Part shown: piece by piece, positions 35,146 through 42,030 of the stretch | Layout of the letters: every line of letters starts with the position of its first letter | Position numbering within the stretch: the first letter of the stretch is position 1 | DNA from: Roseivivax halodurans JCM 10272 | GTDB taxonomy: Bacteria > Pseudomonadota > Alphaproteobacteria > Rhodobacterales > Rhodobacteraceae | Assembly (NCBI RefSeq): GCF_000521785.1 | Contig: NZ_JALZ01000002.1 | Coordinates: forward strand, 62,001 to 126,000 | Direction of reading: 5' to 3' | DNA length: 64,000 bases | Notes under the pieces: generated by a model | Databases searched by the model: none | What the model was told of the DNA's origin: nothing | Seen by the model: only the letters and a program-made list of their open reading frames with translations | Made by a program: the position numbers and the translations under genes

Positions 35146-35178
35146 GACAACTAGACAACATACCCGACAGCTAGACAA
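35146..35178. promoter_or_regulatory. Tandem operator-like repeats between phnG and phnF
   Basis: Two copies of a 13-base element occur on the minus strand, TTGTCTAGCTGTC (35178-35166) and TTGTCTAGTTGTC (35158-35146). They differ at one position and are exactly 20 bases apart, so they face the same side of the helix. Each has the imperfect dyad TGTCTAGnTGTC/GACAnCTAGACA form seen for GntR/HutC regulators. They sit 10 bases before the phnG start and 30 bases before phnF, ideal for PhnF repression of both. Confidence 0.7.
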
Positions 35179-35207
35179 GTTTGCCGCGACATGCCAGTGA
35201 AACTTCC

Positions 35208-35915
35208 ATGACGGATGCCATATGGACTGCCATCGCCGAGACCCTGCGCCGCGAGATCGTCGAGGGCTCGCGCCAGCCCGGGGACCGGTTGCCGACCGAG
35301 GCGCAGCTGTCGCGCCGCTTCGGGGTGAACCGCCACACCGTCCGGCGCGCGCTCTCGCGCCTCGGGGAGGAGGGTCTGGTGCATTCCCGCCGCGGCGCCG
35401 GAGCCTTCGTCGCGGCGCGCCGGACCGAATATCCGCTGGGCGCGCGGGTGCGGTTCCACCGCAACATCCGCGCCGGGGGTCGCCTTCCGAGCCGCCGGAT
35501 CGACCATCTCGAGGAACGGCCCGCGACCGCCGAGGAGGCCGAGGCACTCGAGCTCGGCCCGAGCGGGCGGATCGTGCTGGCAGAAGGCGTGAGTTTCGCC
35601 GATGGCTGCCCGATCGCGCTCTTTGCGAGCCGGTTTCCGGCGGAGCGGCTGGCGGGGATCGCGCAGGCCCTTGCGGAGGTCGCGTCGGTGACCGAGGCGC
35701 TGGCCCGCGTCGGCGTCGGCGACTACGCGCGGCGCTCGACCCGGATCGGTGGAGAGCTCGCCGATCCTGCTCAGGCCGCCAAGCTCGAACTCTCTCCCGG
35801 AGCGCCGCTCGTCTGGACCGAAAGCCTGAACGTCGATCCCGGGGGCGTGCCCGTCGAATACGGGTTCACGTATTTTAGCGGCGAGCGCGTGACGCTCGTC
35901 CTCGATCATTCGTAG
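35208..35915 (+). CDS. phnF: Phosphonate metabolism GntR/HutC-family regulator PhnF
   Basis: A 235-residue regulator. The N-terminal GntR winged helix is clear (IAETLRREIVEG, GDRLPTEAQLSRRFGVNRHT, VRRALSRLGEEGLVHSRRGAG), and the C-terminal UTRA ligand-binding domain runs from about residue 75 to VPVEYGFTYFSGERVTLVLD. It presumably represses the phnG operon and itself, releasing when a phosphonate-derived ligand binds. I chose the ATG at 35208; an in-frame TTG at 35181 is less likely. The last 10 bases overlap the convergent acetyltransferase gene. Confidence 0.93.
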   Translation: MTDAIWTAIAETLRREIVEGSRQPGDRLPTEAQLSRRFGVNRHTVRRALSRLGEEGLVHSRRGAGAFVAARRTEYPLGARVRFHRNIRAGGRLPSRRIDHLEERPATAEEAEALELGPSGRIVLAEGVSFADGCPIALFASRFPAERLAGIAQALAEVASVTEALARVGVGDYARRSTRIGGELADPAQAAKLELSPGAPLVWTESLNVDPGGVPVEYGFTYFSGERVTLVLDHS

Positions 35916-36526
35916 CGGTCGAGGAAGGTCTCTGCGGGCAGCGAGCGGAAGTCGGCGAGCCGCGCGCGCAGGGTTGCGTGATCCCAATCCCACCAGGCGA
36001 TCGCCATCATGCGCCGGGCGATGTCCTCGGGAAAGCGCCGGCGGATCGGCCGGGCGGGAATGCCCGCAACGATCGTGTAGGGCGCGACGTCCTTCGTCAC
36101 GATCGCGCCCGCCGCCACCACGGCGCCTGTGCCGATGGTCACCTCGGGCTTGACCATGGCCATGGCGCCGATCCACGTGTCGTGCCCGAGATGCGCGAGC
36201 CGTCCGGCTCTGTGGGCGAACCAGTCGTGGTCGCGCTCCGCATCGTCCCAGTAATCGTCCGAGCGGTAGTGGAAATGGTGCAGCGACGCCTTCTCCATCG
36301 GGTGATCCGTCGCGCCGATCCGGCTGCCCGCGGCGATGTTGGCGAATTTCCCGATCCGGGCATTGGCGATGTCGGCCATGCGGTCGCAATAGGAGTAATC
36401 GCCGAGATGGGCGTTGCCGAGGCGCGAGGCGCGGCCGATCTCGACATAGGCGCCGAAGACGCAATCCTCGCCGATCTCGCAATCGGGATGGATGAAGGGC
36501 CGGTCCTCCTTCAGCCGGGCCATCAT
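35906..36526 (-). CDS. Phosphonate-associated hexapeptide-repeat acetyltransferase
   Basis: A 206-residue left-handed beta-helix (LbetaH) acyltransferase of the type found in phn loci, related to chloramphenicol/xenobiotic O-acetyltransferases. Hexapeptide repeats are visible in IHPDCEIGEDCVFGAYVEIG, IANARIGKFANIAAGSRIG and VTIGTGAVVAAGAIV, with the catalytic-type His in ATDHPMEKASLHHF. Its role in phosphonate use is not settled, possibly detoxifying aminophosphonates as PhnO does. The start ATG overlaps the phnE2 stop (ATGA), so it belongs to the phnCDE operon. Confidence 0.88.
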   Translation of the reverse strand: MMARLKEDRPFIHPDCEIGEDCVFGAYVEIGRASRLGNAHLGDYSYCDRMADIANARIGKFANIAAGSRIGATDHPMEKASLHHFHYRSDDYWDDAERDHDWFAHRAGRLAHLGHDTWIGAMAMVKPEVTIGTGAVVAAGAIVTKDVAPYTIVAGIPARPIRRRFPEDIARRMMAIAWWDWDHATLRARLADFRSLPAETFLDRYE

Positions 36527-37848
36527 GCGCCCTTGATCAACTTGCGGCGCAGCCAGCCCGAGAAGGAATCCATCGCGAAGACCATCAGAACGACGAGCAC
36601 GATGTAGTAGGTGACGAGCTCCCAGTCCTTCTGGGTGATGATCGCCTGGGTCAGCAGAAGGCCGATGCCGCCGCCGGTGATCGCCCCGATGATCGTCGCC
36701 GAGCGGGTGTTGGATTCGAGCATGTAGAGGATCTGGCTCAGATAGACGGGGACGAGCTGCGGCAGGACCGAGTGGCGCGCGCGGGCGACGGGACCGGCGC
36801 CGGTCGAGCGGACCCCTTCGATCTGCTTCTCGTCGACGTTCTCGAGCGATTCCGAGAAGAGCTTGCCGAAGGTTCCGGTGTCGGTGAACATGATCGCCAG
36901 CGCGCCGGTCAGCGGGCCGGGCCCGTAGGCGCGGCTGAGAATGACCGTCCAGATCAGGCCGTCCACCCCGCGCAGGAAGTCGAAGAGCCGTCTGACCACC
37001 TGCCGGACCGGCCCGAGCGGCGCGAAGTTCCTGGCGGCGAGGAAGGCGACCGGCAGGGCGATCATGGCCGCGCCGGCGGTGCCGAGAAAGGCCATGAGGA
37101 GGGTTTCGACGAGCGCCCAGGCCACCTCGTTGTGGCGCCAGCGGTCGTTCAGCCAGACATCCTGCCAGATCGCCCAGGCCTCTCCGTTCACAGCCCGCGC
37201 GCCGATCTCGAGCGGCGAGAGGCCGTGATAGGGGCTGTCGAGGGTGAAGAAGAAGAGCTCCCAGCCGGGGAAGTAGCGCATGACCTCGGTGCGGGCGCGG
37301 GTGATGTTGACGCGGCCTGCCTCGGTGGTGATTGCCACGCGGTTCGAGGCCGCGTTGATCCAGTCGGGCAGGGGGCCGTCGGGGAAGGAGGCCTCGACGC
37401 CGCCGGAGCGGCTCGCCGTGGCCGCGACCACCCCATAGCCCGGAATGTCGTAACGCAGGCGGTTCTGGCCGATGAGTTCGACGACGTGGCCGCCCCCGAG
37501 TTCGACCAGGGTCACGTCCCCGCCCTGGCTCTCCACCCAAGCGGGGCTCTCGCCTTCGGGATAGAGACCGCTGCGCGAGCCTTCGATGGCGATCTCGACG
37601 GCGCCGCTGCCGTTGTCGCGGGTGACATGCGTCTTGTAGCTGACCATGTCGCCGGCGAGGATGCGCGCGTTCTCGGCATCGGCCTCGGCGAGGAGGCGCG
37701 GGACCTCGAAGGAGAAGACGAGATAGGTCAGGTAGGCGAGGATCAGGAGCGGCACCCCGAAGATCGCCAGATGCTTGCGCCGCATCATCCGTGTCGTGCG
37801 CTCGAGCGGGCTCTCCGGAGCCATCGTGTCTGCGGTGCCTGCGCTCAT
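36523..37848 (-). CDS. phnE: Phosphonate ABC transporter permease PhnE (second copy, with periplasmic insert)
   Basis: A 441-residue permease. The transport domain is C-terminal (from about residue 235: ALVETLLMAFLGTAGAAMIALP, LIWTVILSRAYGPGPLTGALAI, EAA-like GVRSTGAGPVARARHSVLPQ). Between the first helix (about 28-46) and this domain are some 185 residues predicted to be periplasmic, with Gly/Val-rich beta-like sequence (VTLVELGGGHVVELIGQNRL). Ordinary PhnE proteins lack most of it (about 260-290 residues). Start ATG at 37848 overlaps the phnE1 stop. Confidence 0.92.
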   Translation of the reverse strand: MSAGTADTMAPESPLERTTRMMRRKHLAIFGVPLLILAYLTYLVFSFEVPRLLAEADAENARILAGDMVSYKTHVTRDNGSGAVEIAIEGSRSGLYPEGESPAWVESQGGDVTLVELGGGHVVELIGQNRLRYDIPGYGVVAATASRSGGVEASFPDGPLPDWINAASNRVAITTEAGRVNITRARTEVMRYFPGWELFFFTLDSPYHGLSPLEIGARAVNGEAWAIWQDVWLNDRWRHNEVAWALVETLLMAFLGTAGAAMIALPVAFLAARNFAPLGPVRQVVRRLFDFLRGVDGLIWTVILSRAYGPGPLTGALAIMFTDTGTFGKLFSESLENVDEKQIEGVRSTGAGPVARARHSVLPQLVPVYLSQILYMLESNTRSATIIGAITGGGIGLLLTQAIITQKDWELVTYYIVLVVLMVFAMDSFSGWLRRKLIKGA

Positions 37849-38711
37849 GTCCGCCCCCTGGTCAGCTTGTTCCGGATCATGCTGCCGCCCTGATCGACGA
37901 TGACGATGGTGAGGAAGAGCAACATGAAGATGGCCGCCGCCTCGTCGAACATGCCGAGCCCGAAGGACATGGTGTTGCGCAGATCGTAGCCGATGCCGCC
38001 GGCGCCGACGAAGCCGAGGATGGCCGAGGCGCGGATGTTGATCTCGAAGCGCAGGAGGGCGTAGCTCAGCCAGTTCGGTCCGACCTGCGGGACGATCCCG
38101 AACGCCATGCGCTGGGCCCATGTGGCGCCGACCGAGCGCAATCCTTCCACGGGATCGAGCGGCGCGCTTTCGGCCACTTCGGAGAAGAGCTTGCCGAGCG
38201 ATCCGATCGTGTGAAGGGCGATCGCGATGAGGGCGGGCACGGGGCCTCCGCCGAGCAGGAAGATCAGGATCAGCGCGACGACGATCTCGGGCACCGCGCG
38301 CAGAAGATCGAGAAGGCGGCGCAGCGGTGCGATGGCCCAGGGGGCCGGGGCGAGACCGCGCGTCACGAGAAGCGAGGCGAAGGCGCCGAGGATGCCCCCG
38401 ATGAGCGTCGCGCCCGCGGCGATGTTCACCGTCTCGATAAGCGAGGGGAAATATTCGAGCAGCAGACCGGGCAGGCGGGCCGCGTTCTCGGCGGCTTCCG
38501 AGACCACATCGGCGGGAAAGTCGAAGATCTGCGGCAGGCCACGCCAGAAGCCTCCGGCGTTGCGGTCGTTGGCGATCCAGAAGCCGCCGAAGAAGAGCAG
38601 CACGTAGATCAGAATGCCGGTCGTCGTCCACAGGCGGCGCGTGCTGACCATTGCAAGATAGGCGTCGGTGACGCCCGGGCGCAGGGCGGAGGTCGAGGCG
38701 GCGTCGGTCAA
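37845..38711 (-). CDS. phnE: Phosphonate ABC transporter permease PhnE (first copy)
   Basis: A 288-residue permease of normal size. Recognised by LLDLLRAVPEIVVALILIFL, GPVPALIAIALHTIGSLGKLF and the coupling-helix motif VEGLRSVGATWAQRMAFGIVPQ followed by EINIRASAILGFVGAGGIG. It pairs with the larger second PhnE encoded directly downstream with a four-base overlap. It follows phnD after 85 bases containing a strong hairpin. Confidence 0.94.
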   Translation of the reverse strand: MTDAASTSALRPGVTDAYLAMVSTRRLWTTTGILIYVLLFFGGFWIANDRNAGGFWRGLPQIFDFPADVVSEAAENAARLPGLLLEYFPSLIETVNIAAGATLIGGILGAFASLLVTRGLAPAPWAIAPLRRLLDLLRAVPEIVVALILIFLLGGGPVPALIAIALHTIGSLGKLFSEVAESAPLDPVEGLRSVGATWAQRMAFGIVPQVGPNWLSYALLRFEINIRASAILGFVGAGGIGYDLRNTMSFGLGMFDEAAAIFMLLFLTIVIVDQGGSMIRNKLTRGRT

Positions 38712-38752
38712 GGGAATTTCCGCTGTCGGTCAGGGGCGAGGGATCGCCGAAG

Positions 38753-38778
38753 GGCCCCTTCCCGGTGGGGAAGGGGCC
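38753..38778 (-). other. Intercistronic hairpin between phnD and phnE
   Basis: Perfect 11-bp arms GGCCCCTTCCC / GGGAAGGGGCC with a four-base loop lie between the phnD stop and the phnE start. No T-run follows. Like the hairpins after the other two binding-protein genes in this window, it is placed to stabilise phnD mRNA and dampen permease expression. Confidence 0.7.
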
Positions 38779-38796
38779 GGCGGGATGGGCGGGTCG

Positions 38797-39801
38797 TCAG
38801 CCGCCGATCTCGCGGCGGCGCACTTCGACGATGGTTTCGTAGGCCTCGTGGCCGATCGGGCGGAAGCCGGCGGTCTCGCCCGCGGCCACGCCGTAGGCGC
38901 AGTCCTCGTCGATGCTGTGCAGGTTCTCGACGAGGTTCACCATCTCGTCCTTGACCTCCTGCGGCAGCTCGGTGCGCAGGACGACCGGTCCCTCGGGGAT
39001 CGGCTTCGAGCGCCAGATCTCGACGAGGTTGTTCATGTCGACGATGCCCGCGTCGGAGGCCTTGCGCAGCGCGCCCGAATTGTAGCCGTCTTCCCAGTTG
39101 CCGAGGCCGTCGGCCCAGGTCACGCCGGCGTCGATGTCGCCGTTGTTGACCGCGACGATGGTCTGCTCGTGGCCGCCGGTGAAGACGACGTCCGAGAAGT
39201 ACTCGCCCGGCTCCATGGTGATGCTCTCGCCTTCGGCGGGGATCTCTACGGAGGGGATCAGGTAGCCGGAGGTGGAGTTCGGGTCGCCGAAGCCGAAGAC
39301 CTTGCCTTCCATGTCCTCGAGGCTGGTGATGCCGCTGTCGGTGCGCGCGAAGCCGATGGAATGGTAGGAATAGGATCCGTCGAGATTGGTCTTCACCAGC
39401 ACCGGCTCGACCGTTTCGGGATCCTGCAGATGGATCGCGGCATAGGCCGAGGCGCCGAGCCAGGCCATGTCGAGCGAGCCGCCGAGCAGTCCCTGGATCA
39501 CGCCGTTGTAGTCGGCGGGGGTGAAGATGTTGACGTCGACGCCGAGGCGTTCGGCGGCGTAATCGGCGAGGCACTGGTTCGCGGTCATGCGGTCCTGGGC
39601 GTTCTCGCCCCCGAGCACGCCGATGTTGAGCTCGTCGATGAGATCGGCCTCGCTGTCGGCGAGATCCTCTTCGGAGGTGTCGGCCGAGCTGCTCTCCTGC
39701 GGCGTCATGCCGGTGTCGGAGGCGCTGGTCTCCTGCGCGAAGGCGTGGCCGGCGAGCGCGGTCGAGGCCAGAAGGGCGAGGGTCAGGGTCTTGACGTCCA
39801 T
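38797..39801 (-). CDS. phnD: Phosphonate ABC transporter substrate-binding protein PhnD
   Basis: A 334-residue periplasmic binding protein. The signal peptide is MDVKTLTLALLASTALAGHA with cleavage near AFA/QET. Residues 24-54 are an unusual Ser/Asp/Glu-rich linker before the fold begins at LNIGVLGGENAQDR. Family features include ADYNGVIQGLLGGSLDMAWLGASAYA and the binding-site stretch FGFGDPNSTSGYLIPSVEI. The ATG at 39801 follows GGGAGA. Confidence 0.94.
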   Translation of the reverse strand: MDVKTLTLALLASTALAGHAFAQETSASDTGMTPQESSSADTSEEDLADSEADLIDELNIGVLGGENAQDRMTANQCLADYAAERLGVDVNIFTPADYNGVIQGLLGGSLDMAWLGASAYAAIHLQDPETVEPVLVKTNLDGSYSYHSIGFARTDSGITSLEDMEGKVFGFGDPNSTSGYLIPSVEIPAEGESITMEPGEYFSDVVFTGGHEQTIVAVNNGDIDAGVTWADGLGNWEDGYNSGALRKASDAGIVDMNNLVEIWRSKPIPEGPVVLRTELPQEVKDEMVNLVENLHSIDEDCAYGVAAGETAGFRPIGHEAYETIVEVRRREIGG

Positions 39802-39869
39802 GGAAATCTCCCGGTGTGTCGTTGGAGGTCTGGTGCGCCCATTCGCCGGGCGAACCTTGGGGCGTGCGG

Positions 39870-40700
39870 TCAGACGGCGGCCTTGGCGGGGCTGGCTGCC
39901 TTGCGGGGCGGGGCTGCCGCGGGGCGGTCGCGGATTTCGGTCGAGGTGGCGTGTTCCGAGAAGGTCCCGTCGGCGCCGTAGATGTCGCGCGCGACGCCGG
40001 TCGTGAGTTGCTCGGGCGTGCCGTCGAAGACGACGCGGCCCTTGCGCATGCCGACAATCCGGTCGCAATAGCGCCGCGCGGTGTCGAGCGTGTGCAGGTT
40101 GCAGACGATCATGCGACCGTCCTCGTCGTGGATGGTGCGGAGCGTCTCCATCACCACCTGCGCGTTCATCGGATCGAGCGAGGCGATGGGCTCGTCCGCG
40201 AGGATCATCTTGGGGTCCTGCATCAGCGCCCGGGCGATCGCCACGCGCTGCTGCTGGCCGCCGGAGAGCGCCTCGGCCCGCTTCGGCGCCTGCTCGGCGA
40301 TCCCGAGGCGCTCGAGGATCGAGATCGCCTTGCGGATGTCGACCTCGGGCCAGAGCGCTGTCAGCGCCCGGAACGTGCCGGTGGTGTAGAGCGTGCCGTG
40401 CAGCACGTTCGAGACCACGTCCATGCGCGGGACGAGGTTGAACTGCTGGAAGATCATGGCGCACTGGGCCTGCCATCCCCGCGCCCGACTGCCTTTCAGG
40501 GTGCTGATCTCGCGTCCCTCGAAGGCGATGCTGCCCGCGCTTGGACGCTCGAGCAGGTTCAGCATCCGCAGGAGGGTGGACTTGCCTGCCCCCGAGGCGC
40601 CGATGATCCCGACCATGGTCGGACGCGCGATGTCGAGAGACACCGAATCCACGGCCCTGGTCGTGCCGAACTGCTTTGTGACTGTGTCGAGGGTGAGCAT
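39870..40700 (-). CDS. phnC: Phosphonate ABC transporter ATP-binding protein PhnC
   Basis: A 276-residue importer ATPase. Walker [11 protein letters not shown]-loop MIFQQFNLV, signature LSGGQQQRV, Walker [14 protein letters not shown] and PhnC-typical [15 protein letters not shown] are visible. It heads the operon phnC-D-E1-E2-acetyltransferase. The C-terminal about 25 residues ([19 protein letters not shown]) form a disordered Ala/Pro/Lys tail. PHO-box-like sequences lie 44-83 bases upstream. Confidence 0.94.
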   Translation of the reverse strand: MLTLDTVTKQFGTTRAVDSVSLDIARPTMVGIIGASGAGKSTLLRMLNLLERPSAGSIAFEGREISTLKGSRARGWQAQCAMIFQQFNLVPRMDVVSNVLHGTLYTTGTFRALTALWPEVDIRKAISILERLGIAEQAPKRAEALSGGQQQRVAIARALMQDPKMILADEPIASLDPMNAQVVMETLRTIHDEDGRMIVCNLHTLDTARRYCDRIVGMRKGRVVFDGTPEQLTTGVARDIYGADGTFSEHATSTEIRDRPAAAPPRKAASPAKAAV

Positions 40701-40743
40701 CCAGATCCCGCTGTTGAGGTCAGCGGGGGGATAGGTCTCAGGC

Positions 40744-40783
40744 TTGACGGATTTGTAATGCCCTCGTGAAGATTGGATGACCG
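40744..40783 (-). promoter_or_regulatory. Candidate tandem PHO boxes upstream of phnC
   Basis: Two 18-base stretches on the minus strand, starting at 40783 (CGGTCATCCAATCTTCAC) and 40761 (GCATTACAAATCCGTCAA), each match the PHO-box consensus at about 11 of 18 positions. They are 22 bases apart, two 11-base PhoB repeats. This position before phnC fits phosphate-starvation control. Individual matches are modest. Confidence 0.4.
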
Positions 40784-41010
40784 CAGTTCTGCCGGACCCT
40801 CGCCGGCGGGCAGCTCCGCCTGCCTCGGAAACCGGGTCAGGCCGAGTGAGGGGTCCGGAGCGGCTCGACCGCCTCCGGGAGGCGGCAGGACGGGAATGTC
40901 TTGCAGGATGAATGCGCTAGCGCGAGGGCATTCGGAGCGGCAATCCCCTCGGGACTGCCGCTCTTACGCCGATCGACGTGACCTGCGGGGGCAGGCGTCG
41001 CGGCGACGAC
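40784..41010. other. Intergenic region upstream of the phnC operon
   Basis: Apart from the candidate PHO boxes next to phnC and the strong hairpin at 40935-40963, I see no gene in this stretch. Short open frames here have irregular third-base composition. Confidence 0.4.
40935..40963. terminator. Strong hairpin downstream of the small membrane protein gene
   Basis: The arms GAGCGGCAATCCC and GGGACTGCCGCTC pair over 13 positions with one A-C mismatch and a three-base loop. It lies 48 bases after the stop of the 46-residue protein. No T-run follows on the minus strand, so it may be a processing or factor-dependent site rather than a classic terminator. Confidence 0.5.
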
Positions 41011-41151
41011 CTATTGCGTGGTCTCGGCTTCGGGGGCCTGGGTCTCGGCCTCGGGGGCGGTCGTCTCTTCGCCGCCGCCGCTGAACACGGCAATAAGAAT
41101 GATGAGAACAACGACGGCGATGCCGCCGATGATCATGTTGTTTCTGGACAT
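41011..41151 (-). CDS. 46-residue single-pass membrane protein
   Basis: A short protein opening MSRNNMIIGGIAVVVLIILIA. Residues 6-23 form one strongly hydrophobic helix; the rest is an acidic Glu/Thr/Ala/Pro tail (GGGEETTAPEAETQ...) with a repeated APEAET motif. The ATG at 41151 follows CGGGAG at good spacing, and the hydrophobic block argues for real coding. Function unknown. An N-terminally extended reading to 41268 exists but has no better support. Confidence 0.7.
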   Translation of the reverse strand: MSRNNMIIGGIAVVVLIILIAVFSGGGEETTAPEAETQAPEAETTQ

Positions 41152-41361
41152 GGCAGATTCTCCCGTTTCGGCTGAATCCGACGGTATCGCAGATGACGGG
41201 AACGCAAGAATGATATCTCCGGCATAGGCGGGACGCTGCCAGCGGGGCTCCGGGCGGCCGCGGCGCATATGCCATGGCCGCTCTTCGGCGTTTCGCCCGC
41301 CGAGGGTGCGCAGAGCTATGACCAGGCTCCCGGTGCGCAGGGACTGCCTCGACCCATCATG

Positions 41362-41523
41362 TCAAGCGGACATGACGAGCAGCGCCGCGACCACCACGCC
41401 ACCCACGGCCAGCATGGACGAGCTTCTCCTGAAGGGTTTGCGCAGAAACCAATTGGCGGCCTTTTCGCAGTTCGCGCAGACGGTCAAAGGTGTCGTTTTG
41501 ACACCGCAATATGAGCAAAACAT
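41362..41523 (-). CDS. 53-residue zinc-ribbon membrane protein (candidate)
   Basis: Reading the minus strand from the ATG at 41523 gives a protein that starts MFCSYCGVKTTPLTVCANCE: two CxxC pairs (C3/C6 and C16/C19), the layout of a small zinc ribbon. After a basic stretch (RKPFRRSSS) comes a hydrophobic segment MLAVGGVVVAALLVMSA at the C-terminus. This zinc ribbon plus tail anchor is found in many small bacterial proteins. The ribosome binding site is weak. A plus-strand frame over the same bases (41306-41530) shows no comparable features. Confidence 0.55.
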   Translation of the reverse strand: MFCSYCGVKTTPLTVCANCEKAANWFLRKPFRRSSSMLAVGGVVVAALLVMSA

Positions 41524-41804
41524 GATGTGAACGTCACTGGTAATTTCGACTGGGACGATAGAACAGCTCAGGGCCGGAACTGTTCCCGCCGTCGGCGTGA
41601 TACCGCTCGCCTACGTCCGTATATGTTTGGCGGCATGTGATGCCCGACGGTCCGTTCGGCATTTTCGCACGTACCGAGCGCGCGGATGTTCGGATGCGAT
41701 GCAGGTCTCTGACGCCTGGGCTATGCGCAGGGCGACATCTGGCCCGGCCGAGCGTCGATCCGGGCTCGAGCGTTGCGAGGACTAGCGATGTTCCGGGAGT
41801 TCAG
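41524..41804. other. Intergenic region between the zinc-ribbon gene and tRNA-Lys
   Basis: No gene or strong hairpin is evident. The base composition is less GC-rich than the surroundings, which fits a non-coding region carrying the promoter of the minus-strand zinc-ribbon gene. Confidence 0.35.
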
Positions 41805-41880
41805 TGGTGAGCCGTGCAGGATTCGAACCTGCGACCCACTGATTAAAAGTCAGTTGCTCTACCAACTGAGCTAACGGCCC
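41805..41880 (-). tRNA. tRNA-Lys (anticodon TTT)
   Basis: A 76-base cloverleaf on the minus strand. The acceptor stem GGGCCGT pairs with ACGGCTC (one G-U), the D arm contains AGCTCAGTTGGTAGAGC, the anticodon stem-loop is CTGA-CTTTTAA-TCAG with anticodon TTT, and the T arm has GGTTCGAATCC. The discriminator is A and CCA is encoded. Confidence 0.98.
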
Positions 41881-41888
41881 ACTGGCGG

Positions 41889-41919
41889 GCCATCTAGAGA
41901 TAGCGCCGGGGGGGGTCAA
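41889..41919 (-). promoter_or_regulatory. Probable promoter of tRNA-Lys
   Basis: On the minus strand a strong -35 TTGACC (41919-41914) is followed after 16-17 bases by CTAGAT (41897-41892), a weak -10, ending 12 bases before the tRNA 5' end. Confidence 0.45.
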
Positions 41920-41942
41920 CCGGAAAATCGCGGGTTTTCCGG
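41920..41942. repeat. Perfect inverted repeat upstream of dapF
   Basis: CCGGAAAA and TTTTCCGG are separated by seven bases (TCGCGGG). It lies between tRNA-Lys and dapF, just upstream of the tRNA promoter. It could be an operator or a transcript hairpin; no T-run follows. Confidence 0.5.
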
Positions 41943-42030
41943 AAGTGCCGTAGCGGTATGACCAAAACGGGACGCAGGCGGCGGGTGCGCCCTCTGGAAA
42001 GCGGTCGCCGAGGCGCGTATATGCGCCGCC

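Noticed and set aside
41306-41530. Plus-strand 74-codon frame
   Set aside because: No signal, motif or ribosome binding site; the opposite strand has a zinc-ribbon and membrane-segment layout that explains the region better.
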